Shown piece after piece: positions 6,926 through 13,951 of a stretch of DNA of 39,701 bases. This stretch comes from a virus. Where the stretch lies: the IMG/VR virus record IMGVR_UViG_3300023240_000044, positions 1 through 39,701 of that record; one strand, 5' to 3'. The translations under genes were made by a program, and so were the position numbers. Numbering within the stretch: position 1 is the stretch's first letter; each line of letters begins with the position of its first letter. The notes beneath the pieces were generated by a model, which did no database searches, was not told the DNA's origin, and saw nothing but the letters and a program-made list of their open reading frames with translations.

Positions 6926-7207
6926 TTAGGCACAATTATTAGCTAAATAATCCTCAACCATTTGCTTCGATATTCTCTCTGTCTTTTTGCCTAAAACCTT
7001 ATAGCTTGTAAATTCTTCATACGCTAATAACAGTTCACGTTGTTGGCTAACATTATGTAAACCCAATAATTTTAACTTATCTTGGTGGTATTCTTTCATC
7101 GCATCGCTTATTGCTAAGTGTAGGTGTCCTGTTTCGTAATATGTAGTTCCCATATTTCTTTCAAGCACTTTTAATCTTTCTTTATGTTCTATTGTTTCTT
7201 TGTTCAT
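6926..7207 (-). CDS. Hypothetical protein, 93 aa (cassette-like gene)
   Basis: Starts MNKETIEHKERLKVLERN; helical and charged. The tail SQQRELLLAYEEF...VEDYLANNCA resembles that of the 4748..4999 protein. The TAA stop is itself part of GCCTAAC (6925..6931), which fits the integron inverse core RYYYAAC: the gene ends inside the recombination-like site, as many cassette genes do. Function unknown. Confidence 0.62.
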   Translation of the reverse strand: MNKETIEHKERLKVLERNMGTTYYETGHLHLAISDAMKEYHQDKLKLLGLHNVSQQRELLLAYEEFTSYKVLGKKTERISKQMVEDYLANNCA

Positions 7208-7318
7208 TTCGTTTTATTTAATCGTTAAATTTTCTAACCATACCCAAACCGTTATAATTTAAATTTATCTAACTCACTTTTGAAAGATTCCAATATATTC
7301 ATAACAGTTTATGAAACT

Positions 7319-7348
7319 CATTCGCTTTGCTTCACGAACTTTATAAAC
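7319..7348 (-). repeat. 30-nt spacer repeat, copy 1
   Basis: Identical over 30 nt to 9035..9064. With the flanking bases it folds: GTTTAT and TTCG on the minus strand pair with CGAA and ATAAAC. It lies between two cassette-like genes. Confidence 0.65.
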
Positions 7349-7361
7349 TTTTTATGCTCAA

Positions 7362-7574
7362 TTAAGTAACACCTAACCAGTCTCCATCTTCATCACACAA
7401 AACCATATCATTGCTGAAATAAGCTGAAACTCTATCTTCTTTTTTATAAGGTTTAAAGTATAGTTGACCATCTTCTTTTTTGTAAACTTGATGTACTCCA
7501 ATTTTTTGCACATCTACAAAATCTCCATCTTTTACTTCGTTTGAGAATTTATCTCTACATTTTACATATTTCAT
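7362..7574 (-). CDS. Hypothetical protein, 70 aa
   Basis: Starts MKYVKCRDKFSNEVKDGDFV and has a QVYKKEDGQLYFKPY centre. It looks beta-rich; similar small proteins are familiar to me from Bacteroidota genomes, with unknown role. It is followed by the 30-nt spacer repeat. Confidence 0.62.
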   Translation of the reverse strand: MKYVKCRDKFSNEVKDGDFVDVQKIGVHQVYKKEDGQLYFKPYKKEDRVSAYFSNDMVLCDEDGDWLGVT

Positions 7575-7585
7575 ATTATTTAATT

Positions 7586-7801
7586 TTAAAAGTGCCTAAC
7601 ATCATTCGGGTTTACATATCTTCTATCTCGTGGTAGTCTTTGTATTAACCTAATTATTTTTTGCCACCATTTATAGTTTACTTTTTCCTCAAAGCAATTA
7701 CCAGATATCATCAAGTCTTTTTGTAGTTGTAAATAATAACTACGCCTAACACTTGGTATAGTGCATTGCTCGGTTTCGGTTTTTTTATTATTTGTGTTCA
7801 T
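7586..7801 (-). CDS. Hypothetical protein, 71 aa, with shared N-terminal header
   Basis: The header MNTNNKKTETEQCTIPSVRRS is nearly the same as in 5068..5307; the rest is unrelated and ends basic (IRLIQRLPRDRRYVNPNDVRHF). The codons for SVRRS contain GTTAGGC, a perfect GTTRRRY core. It may be a chimera of a constant start and a swapped-in body. Function unknown. Confidence 0.58.
   Translation of the reverse strand: MNTNNKKTETEQCTIPSVRRSYYLQLQKDLMISGNCFEEKVNYKWWQKIIRLIQRLPRDRRYVNPNDVRHF
7745..7801 (-). repeat. Shared 5'-coding header, copy 2
   Basis: Sister of 5251..5307; nearly identical 57 nt from the start codon to the GTTAGG point. Confidence 0.55.
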
Positions 7802-7833
7802 ATCTCAAATTTTAATGCTAAACTAATAGCTTT

Positions 7834-8106
7834 TTAAGAGATTGAGAAACCATTTTTAACTGTCGCCACTTTATATCTGTTTTCATAGTCTTCTATTAAG
7901 TCTCTTAATTTCTTACGAATAACTTTGTATTTTGAATCTTCTTTAGAAAGAACTCTTAATTTTCTATCCGCAATCAAAGCTCTTTCAAAATCTAATTCAT
8001 TTTGAATTTTTCCGAATTCCAATAATTTTGATATGCCAAGTTGCAATTTAGTGTCTTTCAACTCCTTTATGTACTCTGCTAATATTCCTTGTTCTTTTAG
8101 TTCCAT
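7834..8106 (-). CDS. Hypothetical helical protein, 90 aa
   Basis: Starts MELKEQGILAEYIKELKDTK. Very rich in Lys, Glu, Leu and Arg with a likely coiled coil over residues 15-75. No signal or membrane segment and no recognised family. Confidence 0.6.
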   Translation of the reverse strand: MELKEQGILAEYIKELKDTKLQLGISKLLEFGKIQNELDFERALIADRKLRVLSKEDSKYKVIRKKLRDLIEDYENRYKVATVKNGFSIS

Positions 8107-8172
8107 TTCAATTTAGTTTTATATGTTAATAACCCGCACTACACACAACAATGTATATAGTTTATAAGCCTA

Positions 8173-8424
8173 TTAATATTCGTTTTTAATTGTAAATTTA
8201 GTTTCTCGTTCCAATTTTTCATTTATCGCATCAACAAACCACGCTCCCAATTCATCTTGGAAGTCCGCTGCTTTTTGTACATTACCTTTAAATAAGTTTT
8301 GGATTGATCCCCAACCTCTTACATCTAATATCATTTGTAGTTCTCCTTTTTCGTTCTCTCCAAATATTTGCGTGCCATCTTCAAAGTAGGTCGCTTTCTT
8401 TCCAATAAATTCTTGTGGTCTCAT
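8173..8424 (-). CDS. Hypothetical protein, 83 aa
   Basis: Starts MRPQEFIGKKATYFEDGTQI; mixed alpha/beta composition, with FQDELGAWFVDAINEKLE near the end. Small proteins of this sort, with a repeated ELGAWFVDAIN-like segment, occur in phage and Bacteroidota genomes. Function unknown. Confidence 0.62.
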   Translation of the reverse strand: MRPQEFIGKKATYFEDGTQIFGENEKGELQMILDVRGWGSIQNLFKGNVQKAADFQDELGAWFVDAINEKLERETKFTIKNEY

Positions 8425-8647
8425 ATCGTTTCTGTTTATAAATCGGCCTTAACTCTCAACCCTTATTACTACGTAAAGATAAGATTAATACCTGGTTATT
8501 CCTAATTTTTAATGTTAACAAATTGTTAAGTTTTCTAATTATCTAGGTGTTGGTTTGTGGTTACAAATGTCTACAATCACCGACTTTATTGATTCTGTCA
8601 TTGGTTCAATTTTTTGAATGTTTCTTATAACCTTGTTATATTTAATG
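8425..8647. other. Spacer with degenerate leader and repeats
   Basis: Holds a decayed copy of the promoter-leader (around 8450..8485), a 21-nt repeat GTTAACAAATTGTTAAGTTTT at 8514..8534 shared exactly with 6012..6032, and a spacer motif TATAACAAGGTTATAAG near 8630. A 20-codon open frame (MTESIKSVIVDICNHK...) is present but not supported enough to call. Confidence 0.45.
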
Positions 8648-8980
8648 CTACGATAGTGCTTCTTTTTTAAATGCTTCAGGGTGTTTAATTTTAGTTAATT
8701 CTATCAGTCTCTTAAACTCTTCGGTATTTCCTTGCATTGTTAGTTGTAAATTCATAGACATTTGAAACCACCCTTCAGCAATAAGCCACATATAATAATT
8801 TTCTTTTAATTCAATAGGTAAATAAACCTCTTGTCTATAACCCTTTATTTGGTCATAAGCGTTTTTCAGTTCTACACTACCGAATTTTTCTTTTACTTCT
8901 TTTTTGAAGTCTATTTCAAGTACTCTACTATCATCTTCGTAATCATATCCGAAGTACATTAAATCCATTGTTTTTTCCAT
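8648..8980 (-). CDS. Hypothetical protein, 110 aa
   Basis: Starts MEKTMDLMYFGYDYEDDSRV; acidic N-terminus, aromatic middle (ENYYMWLIAEGWFQMSMN) and a basic end. Soluble, with no recognised family. It ends 1 nt before ATTAAATATAAC and the TAACAANGTTATAAG spacer motif shared with two other genes of the region. Confidence 0.62.
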   Translation of the reverse strand: MEKTMDLMYFGYDYEDDSRVLEIDFKKEVKEKFGSVELKNAYDQIKGYRQEVYLPIELKENYYMWLIAEGWFQMSMNLQLTMQGNTEEFKRLIELTKIKHPEAFKKEALS

Positions 8981-9034
8981 TCTATTTTGTTTTTAGGTAA
9001 TTAACCGCACTAAAATATAGCACGGTATAAAATT

Positions 9035-9064
9035 CATTCGCTTTGCTTCACGAACTTTATAAAC
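9035..9064 (-). repeat. 30-nt spacer repeat, copy 2
   Basis: Identical to 7319..7348. Here TATAAA pairs with TTTATA and outer CACG with CGTG, giving a stem that closes over the repeat. It sits 15 nt after the stop of the gene at 9080. Confidence 0.65.
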
Positions 9065-9079
9065 GTGTTAGCAACAAGG

Positions 9080-9256
9080 CTACATTTCGTCTTCGATATG
9101 ATTATACATTAACTGCATAACCCAAACGTTTTCAAGCTCATACATACCACAAGTAGAACAAGCATTATCCATTGTGTCGTAGTAGTTTATTTTACCTTCT
9201 TCGTTTTTCATAAAGTCCATATTTCTAAGGTCTATGATTACATATTGTCCTTTCAT
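9080..9256 (-). CDS. Small CxxC protein, 58 aa
   Basis: Starts MKGQYVIIDLRNMDFMKNE and contains ACSTCGMYE, a single CxxC that could bind metal or a thiol, then WVMQLMYNHIEDEM. The ATG at 9256 follows an A-rich leader. Too small to assign. Confidence 0.5.
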   Translation of the reverse strand: MKGQYVIIDLRNMDFMKNEEGKINYYDTMDNACSTCGMYELENVWVMQLMYNHIEDEM

Positions 9257-9337
9257 AATTATATTTTTAGTTATTAATTAAGTTCTTGCTGTGAGGTCGC
9301 AGCGACACCATACCATATCCGTTATAAGCAATAAAAA

Positions 9338-9475
9338 TTACTTGCGTTCTCGTTCCAATCGAGCTTTCAGTTTATCTATATGCTTTTCAATTTCTTTAAT
9401 CCTTTCATAAGCATCTTGTTTAATTTTAACTACTCGATTTTCATATTCCCTTATTGTACCTTCAAGTGTTGTCAT
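9338..9475 (-). CDS. Small coiled-coil protein, 45 aa
   Basis: MTTLEGTIREYENRVVKIKQ then KEIEKHIDKLKARLERERK. It is almost entirely a charged coiled coil. It lies between two cassette-like spacers in the same direction as its neighbours. Function unknown. Confidence 0.48.
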   Translation of the reverse strand: MTTLEGTIREYENRVVKIKQDAYERIKEIEKHIDKLKARLERERK

Positions 9476-9503
9476 ATCCGTAATTTTTACAGCTTATAAC
9501 AGC

Positions 9504-9590
9504 ACCTAACAAAAATGGCTGAATAAGCATTTGTTTATAATTTGAAGTTTTATTTAATCAGCCACTTCTGTTAGCTGCAAACCGTTAGGC
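9504..9590 (-). other. attC-like site (integron cassette recombination site)
   Basis: Read on the minus strand it begins GCCTAAC (fits RYYYAAC) 6 nt after a stop codon and ends GTTAGGT (fits GTTRRRY), 87 nt in all, within the usual attC range. The two ends are complementary with one wobble. Inside, CTAACA / TGTTAG and GGCTGA / TCAGCC pair, separated by 5-nt unpaired spacers (gaagt / atttt), the arrangement of R and L boxes of an attC. No integrase gene is in the window. Confidence 0.5.
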
Positions 9591-9596
9591 TTAATA

Positions 9597-9773
9597 CTAG
9601 GCTTCGTTATCCTTTAATGTATTTATAGCACAAGCCATATTTACTATTGCTTTATTCCTCCACTCAATTTCCTGACCATTTAGTGAGCTGTCTCCAATAT
9701 ATCCATTAGCTAAATCATTTTCATAATCTCTAATTAATTCCTCTAATTCTTCAATCGTTTCCGTAAATATCAT
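9597..9773 (-). CDS. Small acidic protein, 58 aa
   Basis: Starts MIFTETIEELEELIRDYEND and ends NMACAINTLKDNEA. Acidic and helical, with no recognised family. It is followed by the best attC-like site in the window. Confidence 0.52.
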   Translation of the reverse strand: MIFTETIEELEELIRDYENDLANGYIGDSSLNGQEIEWRNKAIVNMACAINTLKDNEA

Positions 9774-9774
9774 T

Positions 9775-9933
9775 CTATTGTATTTTAGCTGTTAATAATC
9801 CGTACATAAGGGTGAATTGATTATAGTTCAAAACCCATTCAACGATTCCTTCTTCTTTTGGAACTCTACCTTCTAGATCTATGTAAGGATTACGTAAATC
9901 ATCTAACCATAATATTTTTTTCGTTTTTGTCAT
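9775..9933 (-). pseudogene. Truncated cREC-type receiver-like domain
   Basis: The 52-aa frame begins MTKTKKILWLDDLRNPYID and continues to EWVLNYNQF. The LWLDDLRNP...W-V-x-x-Y-x-x-F pattern marks the 'cyclic-phosphate receiver' (cREC) family of roughly 85-110 residues often found in phages. Here the domain ends at residue 40 and runs into a leader-like sequence (GTACGGATTATTAACAGC), so about half is missing. It starts with a 4-nt overlap with the stop of the 9930..10499 gene. Probably a remnant cut by insertion of the downstream cassette. Confidence 0.55.
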
Positions 9934-10499
9934 AATGTTACTTTTATTTTATCTGAATCTTTAGTTCTCAGCATAACACTAGAATCAACTGTGATATTAC
10001 TTCGTTTTTCATCAGATTTCCAAAACTCATGTCTAATAACTTGAATGATATCATATGCCTCTCTACAAGTTTCATCTACTTTTGGATTAAAAATACCCCA
10101 ACTTCCATTTCGTGGATGGAGTGGTTCTTGCATCAATATATTTCGTGGTTGAATTAACATTGTGTCAATTGAATCTCTAACTGTGTGGAATCGTGTGTAA
10201 TCAGTAGTGTATTCAATATTATCTACATCGGTCCATTTCTTTATCTCTTCACCATTACCCCAACTTCCTTTGGTTTTAATCCACTTTCCTTTTGGGCCTA
10301 TTTCAACAATCTCACCTCGTGCAGTTTGATTACCAACCTCAAATGGGCCTGACCCTAATGAAAATTCTTTATATAAATGTTTTTCAAATGTTGGGTGGTC
10401 TTTTATTACATCAAATTGACCAATACCTATTCGCGAATAAAAATCTAATGCTTGTTGGATTAATCTCAACTGTTCGTTGTTTACTTCTAAGGTTGCCAT
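9930..10499 (-). CDS. Conserved hypothetical phage protein, 189 aa
   Basis: Starts MATLEVNNEQLRLIQQALDF, a pattern I associate with phage proteins beginning 'LxxxQLxLIQxALDFYSRIGIGQ'. The middle (GPKGKWIKTKGSWGNGEEIKKW) is not recognised. The end holds REAYDIIQVIRHEFWK, also typical of that family. Function unknown. First gene upstream of the cassette-like region. Confidence 0.72.
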   Translation of the reverse strand: MATLEVNNEQLRLIQQALDFYSRIGIGQFDVIKDHPTFEKHLYKEFSLGSGPFEVGNQTARGEIVEIGPKGKWIKTKGSWGNGEEIKKWTDVDNIEYTTDYTRFHTVRDSIDTMLIQPRNILMQEPLHPRNGSWGIFNPKVDETCREAYDIIQVIRHEFWKSDEKRSNITVDSSVMLRTKDSDKIKVTL

Positions 10500-10529
10500 A
10501 GTTTTATTTTTATTTATTTAATCTACTAT

Positions 10530-10742
10530 TTAGTCTACATCAATGTTGTATTCTTGCATCAACTCATATAATGCGTCTTTGTAATTATCTAAGGTAAAGT
10601 TAGTTTCATCATGTTTCCACTTTCTCCAAAAGTTATGTTTTAATTGCCATATAAACATAGCCATATCTGTAGATTTAATACATCTCATATGGTTTACTCT
10701 ATCATCATCATCCTCTAAATCAAATTTTAAGGTTGCTTTCAT
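10530..10742 (-). CDS. Conserved hypothetical phage protein, 70 aa
   Basis: MKATLKFDLEDDDDRVNHMR then MAMFIWQLKHNFWRKWKHD. The acidic DLEDDDD start with H-x-x-C and the following amphipathic helix recall small proteins that recur in phages of many hosts, often next to the family seen at 9930..10499. Function unknown. Confidence 0.68.
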   Translation of the reverse strand: MKATLKFDLEDDDDRVNHMRCIKSTDMAMFIWQLKHNFWRKWKHDETNFTLDNYKDALYELMQEYNIDVD

Positions 10743-10772
10743 CTTCCTTGCCTATATTTTTATTTATTACCC

Positions 10773-10787
10773 CGTGAATATACGAAC
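10773..10787 (-). promoter_or_regulatory. Promoter-like motif, copy F
   Basis: GTTCGTATATTCACG on the minus strand, one base different from the commonest form, 31 nt upstream of the ATG at 10742. The upstream block GGCTCCCCAACCAAGC also matches copy B. Confidence 0.55.
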
Positions 10788-10824
10788 GCTTGGTTGGGGA
10801 GCCTAATATTTGCGCATAAGTTAT

Positions 10825-11460
10825 TTAGTCCCACCACCCAAGAATATTATCTTCCATTATCTTAAATAATAACTTATGTGCTCGCACCTGGTTAATGTTT
10901 CCTATATTCATTGCAATTATTTGTTTATCTTCTTCTCTACCCTTTTTAATAAATACACCTTCACCATTTAAGACTCTTTTATGAATTAATGGATATTTAG
11001 CGAAATAATCATCGAAGTTTTCTTCTAATAATCTAGATTCCCATGTTGATGAGCCATCGTTATCTTCTGTTGGTTCAAACCAATATTTTGTTTCATAGTA
11101 ATCTAAGTTTTCGCTAGCGTAAAAATCATCTTGGATTAATTTCATTAACTTAACACATATTCTCATATTTCTAGCATCATGTTGTGCTCGTGTGTGTATA
11201 TCTCGTTCTGATATATAATTTGCTTGTGCCGTCAATTTATGTTTCAAGATCTCAAAGATATAATGAGAATCCCAGTTACGATCTTTCCATATGATAGGAA
11301 ACCAGTATACAATATTAACTACTCCTATTTTAAAGTTACGATACATAAACTTACCATCATGAGCCCACCACAATTGGATGAATTCTAGTTTATTTCTAAT
11401 CCATGACTTAGCATCTCTTTCGTCATCCCATTGTTTAAATATGTCTTTTTCTGGTTCCAT
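10825..11460 (-). CDS. Conserved hypothetical phage protein, 211 aa
   Basis: Starts MEPEKDIFKQWDDERDAKSW. Contains YWFPIIWKDRNWDSHYIFEI and DARNMRICVKLMKLIQDDFY, segments that I associate with a phage-specific family with no known function. Rich in Trp and Tyr, soluble. It ends just upstream of promoter copy F. Confidence 0.7.
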   Translation of the reverse strand: MEPEKDIFKQWDDERDAKSWIRNKLEFIQLWWAHDGKFMYRNFKIGVVNIVYWFPIIWKDRNWDSHYIFEILKHKLTAQANYISERDIHTRAQHDARNMRICVKLMKLIQDDFYASENLDYYETKYWFEPTEDNDGSSTWESRLLEENFDDYFAKYPLIHKRVLNGEGVFIKKGREEDKQIIAMNIGNINQVRAHKLLFKIMEDNILGWWD

Positions 11461-11514
11461 GTTTATTTATTTTAAATTAACATCACATAACGCACTGCTA
11501 CTCACAATTTAGTT

Positions 11515-12207
11515 TTATAAGTTTTCTTTAATCCATTGATCTAATTCTTCAATAGTTCTGTTTATACCTTCAAATTCAAAGGTATGTTTATTTATTAAAT
11601 TAATAACTTCATTTCTGCCATACATCTTCTCTTTAATCAAGTGTACTATTACTTCATTGTTAGGTGTTATAATAAGTGGGTGAGTTTCATAAATCAAATC
11701 ACTTCCCATTACATTTTCTTTTATCACTTCATGCTCCAACTCAACTTTATCAATACCACCTTGCTTTACATATTCTTCTAAAAATGATTGAGGTATTTGT
11801 GGTATAGGATTATGCCAACTATTCTCACCAGACTTTTCAACTGCAATAGTAAGTTTTACATCTGATGTTGCTATGATTTTCTTACTGTATTGAGAATAGT
11901 GTTTCCCAATATACGTGTAAAATTCTCCTTCTTTAATATCAGATTTTAATGGTTTAACCGAATGACCCTCATGTCCTGCGATAGATGTAAACTTACCAAC
12001 TTTATATATAGAATTAGTATTTTTATTATAAGCAAAGTCACCTTCTTTAATTTCGTTATCTGATGTGAGATAAAGATGTTGATTCCCATTATTCTCATAA
12101 GGATTATTACCATTTAATATATCTAAATATTTTAGAGAATTACCATGTTTAAATATGTGAGTTTTATCTTCAGTTGGTAACATTATTACTCTTACTTTCT
12201 TTTTCAT
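11515..12207 (-). CDS. Hypothetical protein, 230 aa
   Basis: Starts MKKKVRVIMLPTEDKTHIFK. The central part repeats short beta-like units (DFAYNKNTNSIYKVGKF, GEFYTYIGKHYSQ), the end is helical (EGINRTIEELDQWIKENL). MLPTED-type starts are seen in small Bacteroidota phage proteins. No catalytic motif is visible. Confidence 0.66.
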   Translation of the reverse strand: MKKKVRVIMLPTEDKTHIFKHGNSLKYLDILNGNNPYENNGNQHLYLTSDNEIKEGDFAYNKNTNSIYKVGKFTSIAGHEGHSVKPLKSDIKEGEFYTYIGKHYSQYSKKIIATSDVKLTIAVEKSGENSWHNPIPQIPQSFLEEYVKQGGIDKVELEHEVIKENVMGSDLIYETHPLIITPNNEVIVHLIKEKMYGRNEVINLINKHTFEFEGINRTIEELDQWIKENL

Positions 12208-12234
12208 TTCGTAGTGTTTTAATTGTTAATAAAT

Positions 12235-12428
12235 AAAAATATAAATTCTTTGTCCAAATTTCAGTGGAATGGTGTTGGGAATTGTACCCAATCTAGTATG
12301 GCTAACCGTATGACTCTTCAATGTCTTACACCACCTCTACAATAAACACAACTTCTGATAAAGTCTTACTACCTCCGTTCCGTTAAGAGCTATAGCTGTT
12401 TATCTTCAAGCAAAAAATTTATATTTTT
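12235..12428 (-). ncRNA. Possible structured RNA, about 194 nt
   Basis: The ends AAAAATATAAATT (12235..12247) and AATTTATATTTTT (12416..12428) are exact inverted repeats, extended inward by five more pairs to about 18. Inside on the minus strand lie a hairpin TTGGG-TACAATT-CCCAA, a GTGGTGT / ACACCAT helix enclosing it, and a small GAC / GTC hairpin: a tRNA-like layout without a proper anticodon arm. There is no protein frame of note. Bases are less AT-rich than the neighbours. No known family fits. Confidence 0.4.
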
Positions 12429-12460
12429 AATTTTCTACAAATATTATAATGTCTTATATT

Positions 12461-12841
12461 TTAGTATACTTCCTCATCGTATTTAGTTTCGATATTATAA
12501 TCAAATTCATCTTCCGGACAATTCCATGAATCTTCAAGTTTTAATCTATTTGGGTCTTTATCATCTCTCCATGCAATTTCAGGAAGTAACCCAGCTTTTT
12601 CAATTAAGGACCAAATACGTTCTTTCCATAAATCCATTTTTTCACCCTCAACTACACAATTCCACCCAAATGTGTGGGTTAATTCACTCATTAAGTCTAT
12701 GAATTCAGTACAAAGTTTATCTAACTCACCATTGATTTTGAAATTACTACCATATCTAATAGAGCCGTTGGTTCCAACTTCATACATTGCTTTAATCTTA
12801 ACCCATTTAGGTTCTACTATTGAATTTATCATTTTTACCAT
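12461..12841 (-). CDS. Hypothetical protein, 126 aa
   Basis: Starts MVKMINSIVEPKWVKIKAMY; the first eight codons belong to the repeated promoter-leader module shared with 5706..5918. The rest is acidic and Trp-containing, with no recognised family. Driven by promoter copy E. Confidence 0.65.
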   Translation of the reverse strand: MVKMINSIVEPKWVKIKAMYEVGTNGSIRYGSNFKINGELDKLCTEFIDLMSELTHTFGWNCVVEGEKMDLWKERIWSLIEKAGLLPEIAWRDDKDPNRLKLEDSWNCPEDEFDYNIETKYDEEVY

Positions 12842-12899
12842 AACCTTTATTTATTAACCGGGTCAACATTAACCCTTATTACCCCGTAAATATACGAAC
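12817..12899 (-). repeat. 83-bp promoter-leader-start module, copy E
   Basis: Identical to 5894..5976, so the promoter, leader and first eight codons were moved or duplicated as one unit. Confidence 0.75.
12885..12899 (-). promoter_or_regulatory. Promoter-like motif, copy E
   Basis: GTTCGTATATTTACG on the minus strand, 44 nt upstream of the ATG at 12841. Confidence 0.6.
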
Positions 12900-12935
12900 A
12901 ATATTTGGCTATTCCACATCATATTGTGGAAATTT

Positions 12936-13832
12936 TTAAATTACTCTTTTAAATATTGCTTGTTCTTTCATCTTAGCTTCAATAACAATATCAGGCTCTA
13001 AACCATATGTTTGAATTTTTTCATAAATTAAATCCGAATGAGCTTGGGGGCGAATTGATTCATCTAAAAATTCTTTACGTCTGCTTTCTGAGTAATGGCA
13101 ACATTGGGGTATACCTTTAGGCCAGGTGGTTGCAGCCATTTTTAATGCTTGTTCCTCACTCATACCACTATTATTAAATTTATGGTGGAAATAATCAAAT
13201 GTGATTGGGATACCTATGGATTTATAAATCCCTTCATATAAATCCTTAACAGAATATTCATTTGGGCTATCATCATTCTCGATTACTAGGCGTTTTCTAG
13301 TGTCAAGGCGTAATAGACTAAAATTCTCCACAAAACGCACCAACGTCGCATCTTTATCGCCGTAAGCACCACCAACATGAATATTGATTTTATTGTAATT
13401 TGAAGGTTCAAACCCAAGCATATTCATTTGTTCACTATGGAAATCGAGTTCTCGAACAGTCTTCTCAACAACTTTTAGGTTTGGTGAAGCAAGACAATTA
13501 TATGGACCTGGATGCATTGTGAGTCGTTGGCCTGCCTTAGTGGCAATTGCTCCTATTTCAAGCATTAATTTACAAATCTCATCATAATCTTTTAATGATG
13601 AAAATTCATACTCATCCTGCCATGGAAATATTTGGGATGATAAACGGAATAATTTTATTCCATGTTCATTATTCCACTCAACAATAGTTTTTAAATCTTT
13701 GACATTTAATAATGCTAAATCCGAAACATACTCTAAGCCTTTAGATTTAAATGTTTTCTTACGCATTGTGCGGTTTGTGAAAATTCCCTTTTCACTCATA
13801 ACTGTGCATAAGCACGCATATCCTAAATTCAT
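12936..13832 (-). CDS. uvsE: UV damage endonuclease
   Basis: A 298-aa protein of normal length for the UvsE/UVDE family. It starts MNLGYACLCTVM and shows family segments in order: FRLSSQIFPW, TMHPGPYNCLASPN, KINIHVGGAYGDK, RLVIENDD, ITFDYFHHKFN and CCHYSESRR, which carry the His, Glu and Asp residues that bind the metal cluster in the TIM barrel. Known members nick DNA 5' of UV photoproducts and some other lesions, starting repair. In a phage it would repair the genome after sunlight exposure and fits a surface-water lifestyle (inference). A leader AAATAAAGGTTATG precedes it. Confidence 0.93.
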   Translation of the reverse strand: MNLGYACLCTVMSEKGIFTNRTMRKKTFKSKGLEYVSDLALLNVKDLKTIVEWNNEHGIKLFRLSSQIFPWQDEYEFSSLKDYDEICKLMLEIGAIATKAGQRLTMHPGPYNCLASPNLKVVEKTVRELDFHSEQMNMLGFEPSNYNKINIHVGGAYGDKDATLVRFVENFSLLRLDTRKRLVIENDDSPNEYSVKDLYEGIYKSIGIPITFDYFHHKFNNSGMSEEQALKMAATTWPKGIPQCCHYSESRRKEFLDESIRPQAHSDLIYEKIQTYGLEPDIVIEAKMKEQAIFKRVI

Positions 13833-13893
13833 AACCTTTATTTTTTAATTAATATTTGAGTTTTTACCTTTTATTGACCCTTAAATAAACGAA

Positions 13894-13917
13894 GGGGGCT
13901 TAGAAAAATAAGCCCCC
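13894..13917 (-). terminator. Rho-independent-type hairpin
   Basis: GGGGGCTTA and TAAGCCCCC form a perfect 9-bp stem with a 6-nt loop, 34 nt downstream of the stop at 13952. The minus strand continues TTCGTTTATTTAA, a moderate T run. The strongest hairpin of its kind in the window; probably ends transcription before uvsE. Confidence 0.7.
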
Positions 13918-13951
13918 CTCAGAAGTATGTAATTTATATAATTACTTTCGG

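Noticed and set aside
12283-12357. tRNA
   Set aside because: There is a T-arm-like hairpin and an acceptor-like helix, but the T-loop is TACAATT, the D-loop lacks GG, and no 5-bp anticodon stem with a 7-nt loop fits. Reported only as a possible structured RNA.
361-12899. CRISPR array
   Set aside because: The recurring elements are promoter-leaders far apart in front of genes; there are no regularly spaced short repeats and no cas genes.
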